This document shows positions 23,341 to 30,995 of a stretch of 64,000 nucleotides of DNA, in pieces (positions within the stretch are counted from its first letter, which is position 1; every line of letters starts with the position of its first letter). The translations under genes and the position numbers were made by a program. This stretch comes from Roseateles_B sp041913905. GTDB lineage: Bacteria; Pseudomonadota; Gammaproteobacteria; Burkholderiales; Burkholderiaceae_C. The stretch is from assembly GCA_041913905.1 (NCBI GenBank), contig JAYSEK010000017.1:1-64000 (forward strand). Reading direction: 5' to 3'. The notes under the pieces were generated by a model. That model saw only the letters and a list, made by a program, of their open reading frames with translations. It was not told the origin of the DNA and did no database searches.

Positions 23341-24909
23341 TCAGCACTGCATGAAGTCGGGACCGGCCAGCAGCAGGGCCAGCTGGGCGCCAGGCGCTTC
23401 GCCCTGCAGCGCCGCGCGGGTCTGCGGCTGCAGGCTGGGGCCCAGGGTGTCCAGCAGCGGCTGCGGGCGCGGATCGGCCTCCCAGCGACGGCCCAGCCGG
23501 CCCTCGGCCAGTCCGCTGGCAAATTGCACGCGCTGCGTCAGGGTCTCAGGGCCGCGCCAGGCGCTGGCGAGGGTCTTGTAGCCGTCCGGCGTCTGCCAGC
23601 CATAGAGTGGTTGGCCGGCCTGGGAGAGCAGGGGGAGCAGCAGCGCCGGGTCGTCCACCCGAGCATTCACGGCGCGCAGGGCCGAGAGCAGGTATTGGTA
23701 AGGCGTCTTGAACTTGGCCTGCCAGTGCTCGGCGCGCCAGAATTCCGGCGCCTGGACCAGGGCCTCGGTCCATTGCCGCAGATCGCCGTCGCTGCGCAGG
23801 AAGACTTGCACCAGGCGCTCCACCAGGCTGGCGGGCGGCTCGTCGGCCACGAAGAACTGGACCAGCTTGCGGCTGAGGTGCCGGGCGGTGGACGGATGGC
23901 GGGCGAGGAGGTCCAGCGCCTGTTCGCCCTCCTGCTGGCCCTTGCGCGGGCTGCTGGCCGCAATGCGCCGGCCCAGCCATTGCTTTTCGCCAGGGTCATG
24001 GCGGCGCGGGTCGAAGACGAAGAGATCGCGGCTGTGGCCCAGGCCGCGCGGGTCCAGGGTCCAGCCGGTCAGCATGCGGGCCAGCTCGGTGACGTCGGCC
24101 TGCGTGTAGCCACCGTCCACGCCCAGGGTGTGCAGCTCCATCAGCTCGCGGGCGTAGTTCTCGTTGAGGCCCTGGCTGCGGGCGCCGGCGCGCCGTGGCT
24201 GGAAGCCGGGTGTCACGCTCTGGTGGTTGTCCAGGTAGATGAGCATGGCCGGGTGCTTGGCCGTGGCGCCCAGCATGTCGCGGAAGCGGCCCAGGATGTG
24301 CGGGCGTATCGCTTCGCGCTCGTAGGCACCCACATAGACGCTCACTGCGTTCTTGCCGGCATAGACGTTGAAGTGGTTGAACCAGAACTCGACCAGGCGC
24401 TCCTGCAGCTGGGCCGGGCTTTCCAGCGCCCGCCACAGGCGCTGGGACTGCGCTTCCAGCAGGACCGGGCGGACCAGCTCGCGCCGGGCGTTGGATTGCG
24501 GGTCTGCCGCCCCTTCCGACGGTTTCTCCGCCTTGCGGGCGCGCTGTGCGAGCATGGCTTCGCGGAAGCGCTGGCCCAGCTCACCCTGGCTTTCCCGCCA
24601 GGTGTGCAGTCCCGCCAGACGCTGCTCCAGTGAGGCGGGCAGGGTCTGCGGCTGCAGTTGAGTGCGGAGGAAGTCGTCCAGCCAGCGGGCCGGCCCCTGG
24701 GTCTGCATCGCCCGCACGTCCTGCGGGCGGGGCCCGTAGGCCAGGCGCTTGAGCGCATGGTGGGCGCGTTCCTCGTCGCTGAGGGGTTCGCGGCGGGGCG
24801 GGCTTGCCTCGGCGGCATGAAGCGACAGAGGCAGGCCGGCCAGCAGGGGCAGGGCGGCGCAGCCCAGCAGCAGCTGTCGGCGTGAGGATCCGGGGAGACG
24901 GGACTTCAT
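23341..24909 (-). CDS. DUF1800 family exported protein
   Basis: 522 residues from the ATG at 24909 (MKSRLPGSSRRQLLLG), which starts a Tat-like signal peptide; an upstream frame to 24978 only lengthens the leader. The domain is mostly helical with the conserved phrases VEFWFNHFNVYA, NENYARELMELHTLGVDGGYTQ and ARMLTGWTLD. DUF1800 and DUF1501 genes form a two-gene unit in many Gram-negative genomes, and both products are exported. The molecular function is not established. Confidence 0.88.
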   Translation of the reverse strand: MKSRLPGSSRRQLLLGCAALPLLAGLPLSLHAAEASPPRREPLSDEERAHHALKRLAYGPRPQDVRAMQTQGPARWLDDFLRTQLQPQTLPASLEQRLAGLHTWRESQGELGQRFREAMLAQRARKAEKPSEGAADPQSNARRELVRPVLLEAQSQRLWRALESPAQLQERLVEFWFNHFNVYAGKNAVSVYVGAYEREAIRPHILGRFRDMLGATAKHPAMLIYLDNHQSVTPGFQPRRAGARSQGLNENYARELMELHTLGVDGGYTQADVTELARMLTGWTLDPRGLGHSRDLFVFDPRRHDPGEKQWLGRRIAASSPRKGQQEGEQALDLLARHPSTARHLSRKLVQFFVADEPPASLVERLVQVFLRSDGDLRQWTEALVQAPEFWRAEHWQAKFKTPYQYLLSALRAVNARVDDPALLLPLLSQAGQPLYGWQTPDGYKTLASAWRGPETLTQRVQFASGLAEGRLGRRWEADPRPQPLLDTLGPSLQPQTRAALQGEAPGAQLALLLAGPDFMQC

Positions 24910-25193
24910 GGGTGGAGGCACAAAGTGCAGGAACTGAACATCCGGGTTGTCATCATGAGGCTGTGGCGTTCGCGGCATTTGTCGCGCGGGTAAAGCTCTG
25001 TGGCCTTGAGGGGGCGGCCTATAATTCCGCGGTTTTGCGCCCGGCCGGAACAGGCGATGGGCGCAGCGCCAACGTTCTCATCGTTCCCGAAAATGCTTCA
25101 CCAGCGTCTTCGGATGCGTTTCCAACAGCTTTCCAGAGAGCTTGCAGCAGCTTCCCTGAGCGCTTGCACATTGCCGACGTCAACGAGGATTCC

Positions 25194-25754
25194 ATGAGCG
25201 GACAACACGAACAACGGGACCAAGCCCAAGACCACGGCGCCCACGAGAGCCACGAGGGCCCGATCAAGACCCCCAAGCAGCTGGCCTGGGCCGTGTTCTT
25301 CGCCTTTGTCGTGCCCGTCTTCGTGATCGTGCTGCTGGCCAATTACGTGTCGACCGACAGCAAGCCGGCCGCCGGCAGCACCGGCCTGGAAGAGCAGGCC
25401 GTCGCCGCCCGCATCCAGCCTGTTGGCACCATCAAGCTCGCGGACGCCTCCGGCGCCGGCGTGCTGAAGACCGGTGAGCAGGTCTTCCAGGCCCAGTGCT
25501 CGGCCTGCCACGGCACCGGCGCCATGGGTGCCCCCAAGCTCGGCGAAGCCGCCGCATGGGCGCCGCGCATCAAGACCGGTTTTGATGCCCTGCTGAATTC
25601 CGCCCTCAAGGGCAAGGGTGCGATGAATCCCCAGGGCGGTGGCGAGCACGGCGATGTGGAAATCGCCCGCGCCGTGGTCTACATGGCCAACAGCGCCGGC
25701 GCCAAGTTCGAAGAGCCCAAGGCTCCGGCTGCGGCCGCCTCGGCAGCGAACTGA
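25194..25754 (+). CDS. Membrane-anchored c-type cytochrome (cytochrome c5 type)
   Basis: 186 residues from the ATG at 25194, preceded by GAGG. A His-rich cytosolic start is followed by one membrane helix (about 30-50, WAVFFAFVVPVFVIVLLA). The periplasmic part has one heme site, CSACH (near residue 103), and a probable Met ligand in KGKGAMNPQGG. Single-heme cytochromes of this sort pass electrons to terminal oxidases or peroxidases. An Ala/Pro-rich tail ends the chain. It is transcribed alone, with a terminator behind it. Confidence 0.85.
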   Translation: MSGQHEQRDQAQDHGAHESHEGPIKTPKQLAWAVFFAFVVPVFVIVLLANYVSTDSKPAAGSTGLEEQAVAARIQPVGTIKLADASGAGVLKTGEQVFQAQCSACHGTGAMGAPKLGEAAAWAPRIKTGFDALLNSALKGKGAMNPQGGGEHGDVEIARAVVYMANSAGAKFEEPKAPAAAASAAN

Positions 25755-25774
25755 CGCTGTATCCCCGCCAGGAG

Positions 25775-25806
25775 AAGCCGCCCGTCGAAAGACCGGCGGC
25801 TTTTGC
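25775..25806 (+). terminator. Rho-independent terminator after the cytochrome gene
   Basis: AAGCCGCC (25775-25782) pairs with GGCGGCTT (25795-25802) around a 12-base loop and is followed by TTTTGCTTTT. It serves the plus-strand cytochrome gene, and the minus-strand gene ending at 25810 converges on it. Confidence 0.8.
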
Positions 25807-25809
25807 TTT

Positions 25810-26610
25810 TCAGTGGCTGCTGCCGTTGGCCTGATAGGCGGGCAGGTCGCGCCACTGGGCCATCAGCGCCCACCAGCGAGAGACCAGCGATCCGAGCGGC
25901 TCGGGCAGCGTGCGGATGCTCATGATGTAGAAATCGCTGACAGCCAGCGGCGGTTCGAGCAGCTGGAGCTCCGCGAACTCGGGGCGCTGCAGCTGGGCGT
26001 TGGCCTCCTCGCGTGCCGCCACCACGAGGTCCAGACGCCCCAACTGCAGCATGCGCAGGGCCTGTGTGGTCTGGATGGGCGTGATGTGCAGGGTTTGACC
26101 GGCGCGGCGCAATGCGTCCTCGCCGGCGCGAAAGCCGGCACGGGCGCCGATGCGCAAGGGCTGTCCGCCACCGCCATCCAGCTGCTGTCCGTCCCAGCTC
26201 ACCCGCCCGTCACGGCGCTTGACCAGCATGATGGCCACACGGGCGATGCGCAGCTGCGGGTCCGGAGGGGACGCGCCGGGGAAATCGAATTCCGCCAGGT
26301 TGGCGGCAATGGGCGCGCCAATGCTGGCTTCCACCTGCCCCAGGCGCATCTGCTCGATGCAGCGTCGCGCCGGCCAGCGCAGCAGCTCCACCTTCAAACC
26401 CAGCTTGGCACCCGCGTCCAGCATCAGCCGTTCGCTGACGCCCAGGTGCTGGGCATCCCCGCCCAGAAAGGGTGGTACAGCGCCATCGCCGACGCACACC
26501 CGGAGGGTCGGTGCTCCCGGCGCCGCCTGGGCGGCCGCAGGATCCGCTGTCCCGAGCAGACCCACAAGACAGCAGCTCAGCAGAGTCCTCACGGCGTACA
26601 GGGCGGCCAT
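25810..26610 (-). CDS. Periplasmic solute-binding-like protein (PBP type 2)
   Basis: 266 residues with a Sec signal peptide (about 1-28, ending AAAQA). The start of the mature chain, TLRVCVGDGAVPPFLGG, and the segments EASIGAPIAAN and LVVAAREEANAQL have the form of SBP_bac_3 amino-acid-binding proteins. There is no ABC permease or ATPase next to it, so it may be an orphan binding protein or a sensor-associated one. Ligand unknown. Confidence 0.7.
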   Translation of the reverse strand: MAALYAVRTLLSCCLVGLLGTADPAAAQAAPGAPTLRVCVGDGAVPPFLGGDAQHLGVSERLMLDAGAKLGLKVELLRWPARRCIEQMRLGQVEASIGAPIAANLAEFDFPGASPPDPQLRIARVAIMLVKRRDGRVSWDGQQLDGGGGQPLRIGARAGFRAGEDALRRAGQTLHITPIQTTQALRMLQLGRLDLVVAAREEANAQLQRPEFAELQLLEPPLAVSDFYIMSIRTLPEPLGSLVSRWWALMAQWRDLPAYQANGSSH

Positions 26611-26704
26611 GCCTGATGAGGGAAGTGGTGGTAATGCGCAGTCTAGCCTGAGTGGCCCGGAGAGGCCGCAAGGCCAGGCCCGGCTGGGCCAAGGGTGCGG
26701 CGCT

Positions 26705-27253
26705 TCAAGGCAGGGGGTGGCGCTCGAACCGGTGGCGCTGGCGAAGCGTCTCGAAGTGTTCCTTCGCGGGCCGCCAAAGCTCCCGCTCGACGGCTTCGGC
26801 GGCCAGGCCCATGTCCAGGCTGTGCACCAGGCCCAGCACCGGCGCCTCGATGCCGGCCAGACGTGCGCTCAGCAGCAGGCGATCCTGCTCGTCGAGCCAG
26901 CATTCCAGCAGCTCGGCTTCGGGGCCGGTGTGGCTGAAGATCCGCGGCGCGCCCTGGCTGCCGTGCCCATGCAGGCGCCAGATGTGCGGCGTCAGCTCCA
27001 GGGTCACGTAGACCCGCTGCGGCCCGTTCTGGAAGAACCAGGCCCCGCGCTCGTCAGCCAGGTAGTTCCGATGGATGAACTCGCGCAGCTTCTCGTGCGT
27101 GATCTTGCTGCCTTTGACCTGCGGGAAGGGGCCGGCGGCCTGGATGCGCTCGTCGCGCATGTACCAGTCGCCCCGGGCGTCCAGGGCCAGCCAGTCATAG
27201 CAGTGGGGCACGTTGGGCCACTTCTTCAGCGCGGCTTTGACGATCTCGTCCAT
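26705..27253 (-). CDS. Conserved protein of unknown function, Burkholderiales type
   Basis: 182 residues, no signal peptide or membrane segment. It starts MDEIVKAALKKWPNVP and has the blocks WLALDARGDWYMRDE, LREFIHRNYLADERGAWFFQNGPQRVYV and LEL-TPHIWRLH, which I associate with a widespread betaproteobacterial DUF whose number I am not sure of. It follows yheT by 72 bases on the same strand and may share its transcript. Confidence 0.65.
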   Translation of the reverse strand: MDEIVKAALKKWPNVPHCYDWLALDARGDWYMRDERIQAAGPFPQVKGSKITHEKLREFIHRNYLADERGAWFFQNGPQRVYVTLELTPHIWRLHGHGSQGAPRIFSHTGPEAELLECWLDEQDRLLLSARLAGIEAPVLGLVHSLDMGLAAEAVERELWRPAKEHFETLRQRHRFERHPLP

Positions 27254-27325
27254 GCCTCCAGTGTAGAACCCGCGGCGCCGTCCACCGCGACGCTGCCGTG
27301 GGCATTCATCGCCAATCCGGTACCC

Positions 27326-28351
27326 TCAAGCCCGGCTTTGACCGAGACTCTGGCCCAGCCAGTGGCAGACCAGCTCGGGCATGGCCAGCACATGGCCGGG
27401 GAAGCGTCCGCCGGGGAAGCCCACATGGCCGCCATGGCGCGGCTGCCACAGGGTCACGAAGGGGCCGGCGTCCTGCACGCCGGGCAGGGAGCTCGCGGGC
27501 ACGAAGGGGTCGTTGCGGGCATTGAGCACCAGGGCGGGCAGGCGGATGCGCGGCAGCTGCGGCTTGGCCGAGGCGCGCGCCCAGTAGTCCTCGGTGTTGC
27601 GGAAGCCGTGCAACGGGGCGGTGAAGAGGTTGTCGAATTCGTAGAGGTCGCGCACCTCGCGCAGGGCCTGGCCGTCGAAGAGGCCGGGATGCTGCTGCAG
27701 CTTGCGCAAGGCCTTGGGCACCATGCTGCGCAAGAACATGCGGGTGTAGACCTGCCGGTTGAAGCCGCTGCCGATGGCTCGGCCCGCGGCCGCCAGGTCG
27801 ATGGGCGAGCAGATGGCGGCCACGGCGCTGGCCGTCCGCGAGGCGCTCTCGCCCGCCTCCTGCGCCCAGCGCAGCAAGGCGTTGCCGCCCAGGGACACGC
27901 CCGCGGCGATCAGCGGCCCGCTGTGCTGGCGTCGCACCTGTTCCAGCATCCAGCCGACCTCGGCGTAGTCGCCGGAGTGGTAGGCCCGCGGCGCGAGGTT
28001 CAGCTCGCCCGAGCAGCCGCGGAAATGCGGGACCGCGAAACGCCAGCCGCGGCGCCGGGCGGCGTCGGCAAAGGCCTGGGCATAGTGGCTTTGCGAGCTG
28101 CCCTCCAGCCCGTGGAAGAGCACCAGCATGGGCGCGTGGCGGTCCGGCTCGGCCGGCGCTGCGCGCCGCGGATGGCTGGCGGGCTGGGGCGGATCGAGCA
28201 GGAAGTCGGCGTCGATGAAGTCGCCATCAGGCGTGGTCCAGCGCTGGCGCTGGAAGGCCAGGGGCTCGCCGAAATGCCGGCGCGAGCACAGGGCCGGCCA
28301 GATGGTCTGGAGCTGTCCGCCGGGCAGCCACCAGGGCGCGCGGATTTCCAT
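27326..28351 (-). CDS. YheT-type alpha/beta hydrolase
   Basis: 341 residues. Features of the COG0429 family: the N-terminal PPWWLPGGQLQTIWPAL-like segment, the oxyanion strand LVLFHGLEGSSQSHYAQ, and the nucleophile elbow GVSLGGNAL near residue 150. Asp and His would come from NARNDPFVP and RHGGHVGF near the C-terminus. It probably acts as a cytosolic esterase; the natural substrate is unknown. The ATG shares one base with the stop of the preceding gene (TGATG), so the two are coupled. Confidence 0.85.
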   Translation of the reverse strand: MEIRAPWWLPGGQLQTIWPALCSRRHFGEPLAFQRQRWTTPDGDFIDADFLLDPPQPASHPRRAAPAEPDRHAPMLVLFHGLEGSSQSHYAQAFADAARRRGWRFAVPHFRGCSGELNLAPRAYHSGDYAEVGWMLEQVRRQHSGPLIAAGVSLGGNALLRWAQEAGESASRTASAVAAICSPIDLAAAGRAIGSGFNRQVYTRMFLRSMVPKALRKLQQHPGLFDGQALREVRDLYEFDNLFTAPLHGFRNTEDYWARASAKPQLPRIRLPALVLNARNDPFVPASSLPGVQDAGPFVTLWQPRHGGHVGFPGGRFPGHVLAMPELVCHWLGQSLGQSRA

Positions 28352-28800
28352 CAGTGCAGAACGGTCGGCTCCTGCACGACTTCCTGGATGTCGTGGGCGG
28401 TGCCGGGGCTGGCGTGGTGCAGCACCATGCGCCAGCCTTGCGAGGTCTTGAGATACACGTTGGTGGCGATCACCCAGGCGCTTTGCAGGCCGTCGGCGCC
28501 TTCCACCTGCACGCGTTCGAGCACCTGGTGGATGGCGGTGTCGCCGGTGTGCAGACGCCGCACGCGCTCGGGCGTGACGGCGATCGGGCCCTGCTGGAAG
28601 ACGGTCTCGAAGGCCGCGCGGATGGCGGCCAGGCCGACCACGCGCGGGCCGCCGGGATGGACGCAGGAGACTTCGTCCTCATCCGCCCAGATGTCCATCA
28701 GCCGGTCCAGTTCCGCGTGCTGCAGGGCCTCGTAGAACTGCTGCTCGATGTCCTCGGGCGCGGCCATCAGCGCCGCGGTCTGCGCCTTGGGGCGTTGCAT
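28351..28800 (-). CDS. NTF2/SnoaL-like protein
   Basis: 149 residues from the ATG at 28800 (MQRPKAQ), ten bases after the preceding stop; MAAPEDIE at 28767 is an alternative. The cone-shaped NTF2 fold is suggested by EQQFYEALQHAELDRLMDIWADEDEVSCVHPGG, the ERVRRLHTGDTAIHQV strands and the closing RMVLHHASP. Proteins of this type are small enzymes or binding proteins; the ligand cannot be told. It is coupled to yheT downstream. Confidence 0.75.
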   Translation of the reverse strand: MQRPKAQTAALMAAPEDIEQQFYEALQHAELDRLMDIWADEDEVSCVHPGGPRVVGLAAIRAAFETVFQQGPIAVTPERVRRLHTGDTAIHQVLERVQVEGADGLQSAWVIATNVYLKTSQGWRMVLHHASPGTAHDIQEVVQEPTVLH

Positions 28801-28810
28801 GGCGCGGCCT

Positions 28811-29032
28811 TCAGTGGGCGGCGTGCAGGTGTTCGCCGGCCTTGAGGCGGTAGACGGTACCGCAGTAAGGGCACTTGCCGCCGTCATCATGCGTCACGTC
28901 GATGAAGACGCGGGGATGGTTGCTCCACAGCGTCATCTTGGGATTCGGGCAGGCGACCACGCCCGGCCCCTGCACGTCCTTGGCCAGGACTTCGACGATG
29001 GATTTGGCTTCGCTGGATTTGACGTCGCTCAT
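28811..29032 (-). CDS. Small zf-CHCC zinc-finger protein
   Basis: 73 residues from the ATG at 29032 (MSDVKSSEAK), preceded by AGAAGAG. The pattern is that of the NDUFS6-like zf-CHCC family: VACPNPKMTLWSNHPRVFI, then GGKCPYCGTVYRL, giving one Cys, one His and a CxxC pair as ligands. In Burkholderiales it very often follows ilvE, as here, with 42 bases between them. A role in zinc binding or respiratory complex assembly is possible; not established. Confidence 0.85.
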   Translation of the reverse strand: MSDVKSSEAKSIVEVLAKDVQGPGVVACPNPKMTLWSNHPRVFIDVTHDDGGKCPYCGTVYRLKAGEHLHAAH

Positions 29033-29074
29033 GGGAACTTCTCTTCTTGCTTGTTGCGGAAGGCGGGCCGGCAC

Positions 29075-29998
29075 TCAGACCAGGCTCAGCCAGTGCGCGT
29101 ACTTGGGGTTGCGGCCGTTGACGATGTCGAAGAAGGCCGACTGGATCTTCTCGGTGATGGGCCCGCGCGAACCGGTGCCCAGCTCGATGCGGTCCAGCTC
29201 GCGGATGGGCGTCACCTCGGCGGCGGTGCCGGTGAAGAAGGCCTCGTCGCAGATGTAGACCTCGTCGCGGGTGATGCGCTTCTCCACCAGCTTCAGGCCC
29301 AGGTCCTGGCAGATGTGGAAGATGGTGTTGCGGGTGATGCCGTTGAGCGCGCCAGCCGAGAGGTCGGGCGTGTAGACCACGCCGTTCTTGATCACGAAGA
29401 GGTTCTCGCCCGCGCCCTCGGAGACGAAGCCCGAGGCGTCCAGCAGCAGGGCCTCGTCGTAGCCGTCGTCCGTGGCTTCCATGTTGGCCAGGATGCTGTT
29501 GGTGTAGTTGGACACCGTCTTGGCCTGCGTCATCGTGATGTTGACGTGGTGGCGCGTGTAGGAGCTGGTCTTGACGCGGATGCCGCGCTTCAGCCCCTCC
29601 TCGCCCAGGTAGGCGCCCCAGGCCCAGGCCGCGACCATCAGGTGGATCTTGTTGCCCTTGGGGCTGACGCCCAGCTTCTCGGAGCCGATCCAGGTCAGCG
29701 GGCGCAGATAGCAGCTGTCCAGCTTGTTCTCGCGCACGACGGCCTTTTGCGCCTCCTCGACCTGCTCGATCGTGAAGGGGATCTTCATGCGCAGGATCTT
29801 GGCGCTGTTGAACAGGCGCTCGGTGTGCTCGCGCAGGCGGAAGATGGCCGTGCCCTGGGGCGTCTTGTAGGCCCGCACGCCCTCGAAGGCGCCGCAGCCA
29901 TAGTGCAGGGTGTGGCTCAGCACATGGATCTTGGCGTCGCGCCAGTCGACCAGCTGGCCATCCATCCAGATCTTGCCGTCGCGATCATCCATGGACAT
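29075..29998 (-). CDS. ilvE: Branched-chain amino acid aminotransferase
   Basis: 307 residues, the usual length. Class IV PLP fold with the Schiff-base Lys160 (TMTQAKTVSNY) and the substrate phrases HYGCGAFEGVRAY, GAGENLFVIKNG and TGTAAEVTPI. It transfers the amino group between glutamate and the 2-oxo acids of Val, Leu and Ile, in the cytosol. It is the first gene of a minus-strand cluster with zf-CHCC, NTF2-like and yheT. Confidence 0.95.
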   Translation of the reverse strand: MSMDDRDGKIWMDGQLVDWRDAKIHVLSHTLHYGCGAFEGVRAYKTPQGTAIFRLREHTERLFNSAKILRMKIPFTIEQVEEAQKAVVRENKLDSCYLRPLTWIGSEKLGVSPKGNKIHLMVAAWAWGAYLGEEGLKRGIRVKTSSYTRHHVNITMTQAKTVSNYTNSILANMEATDDGYDEALLLDASGFVSEGAGENLFVIKNGVVYTPDLSAGALNGITRNTIFHICQDLGLKLVEKRITRDEVYICDEAFFTGTAAEVTPIRELDRIELGTGSRGPITEKIQSAFFDIVNGRNPKYAHWLSLV

Positions 29999-30040
29999 GA
30001 GGGCTCCTTGCTCGTGGGCTTGAGGGTTGACCCGGGGATT

Positions 30041-30457
30041 CTATGCCGCACCGCCCCCCGCTTCGGCGTTTTCAGCCGGCTGCGCTGGCGGGCGCTGCAG
30101 CTCCCACTGCTGCAGCGCCCCCTTGCGGAATTGCAACTCCAGGCGGATGCCGCCGGCGTCGGTCCAGGCCCAGGTGTCGTCCCGGCCCTCGACCTTGGCG
30201 CCCAGGCTGCGCGTCAGGGGCAGCACTTCCATCAGCTTCATGCCCTCGCGCAGGCGCGACTGCAGCATCACGGCGCTGTCGATGCGGCCCACGGGCGCGG
30301 CATTGGCCATCTGCATCACGCGCATCAGGCGGCTGAACTGGAGCAGCAGCCAGAACACGATCACCGTCAGCGCAAGCATCACGCCTTGCCAGCCCAGCAG
30401 CACGCCGCCGCCCAGCAGGGCGGCCAGTGCCAGCACGATACCTACCGCTGCGTTCAT
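30041..30457 (-). CDS. Small membrane protein of unknown function
   Basis: 138 residues with two hydrophobic segments (about 1-20 and 23-40), which leave a soluble domain of about 90 residues. That domain has the strand-rich stretch AKVEGRDDTWAWTDAGGIRLELQF. The ATG overlaps the stop of the preceding monooxygenase-like gene by four bases (ATGA), so the two are co-transcribed. No family recognised. Confidence 0.65.
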   Translation of the reverse strand: MNAAVGIVLALAALLGGGVLLGWQGVMLALTVIVFWLLLQFSRLMRVMQMANAAPVGRIDSAVMLQSRLREGMKLMEVLPLTRSLGAKVEGRDDTWAWTDAGGIRLELQFRKGALQQWELQRPPAQPAENAEAGGGAA

Positions 30458-30852
30458 GCGCCGGCTCCTGCCAGGGGATCGGCCGGGCCGTCCTGCTCGT
30501 CCCAGCCATAGGCGCGCTCCACCCGCGCTACCCGGAGTTCGTAATGCCGGTACCAGCGCAGCCGGCCGGTGTCGCGGGCGGCCTGGTGCCGCAGCTCGGC
30601 GCGCCAGGCGGCGATGGCGGCTTCGTCCGTCCAGTAGGACACGGTGATGCCCAGGCCATCGGCCCCGCGCGCACTTTCGGCGCCCAGGTAGCCCGCTTGC
30701 CGGGCGGCCAGCGCCACCATGGCCTCGGCCATGGCGTCATAGGCCGGGTCGGGCGCGCTGCGCTGGCTGGTGAAGATCACCGCGTGATACGGCGTGGGGA
30801 AGCGGCCGGCAAATCCGGGCATGGGCGCGGGCATTTCGGGCAGAGGTGACAT
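30454..30852 (-). CDS. Antibiotic biosynthesis monooxygenase (ABM)-like protein
   Basis: 132 residues from the ATG at 30852, which follows AGGA; the ATG at 30861 is possible. The ferredoxin-like ABM domain is seen in YHAVIFTSQRS, the helix DPAYDAMAEAMVALAARQAGYLGAESARG, and ITVSYWTDEAAIAAWRAELRHQAARDTG. Such proteins are small heme-degrading or quinone-modifying enzymes, or stress proteins. It is divergent from the diguanylate cyclase gene. Confidence 0.8.
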   Translation of the reverse strand: MSPLPEMPAPMPGFAGRFPTPYHAVIFTSQRSAPDPAYDAMAEAMVALAARQAGYLGAESARGADGLGITVSYWTDEAAIAAWRAELRHQAARDTGRLRWYRHYELRVARVERAYGWDEQDGPADPLAGAGA

Positions 30853-30995
30853 GATCCTCATCAACTTGGGTTGTGGCGGGGACAAGCGTATTCTGTGCGA
30901 CGGCGCCCCGCCGATGTCGAGTTCGATATGTTTGCGCGACCTGGGAGGTGGTGCATGGCCGAATGCAGTCCGGGACTGGGCCGACGAGGTGCCTC

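Noticed and set aside
26150..28735. Very long plus-strand open frame over the minus-strand genes
   Set aside because: Antisense shadow: high-GC codon use keeps it open. The minus-strand frames below it match known families.
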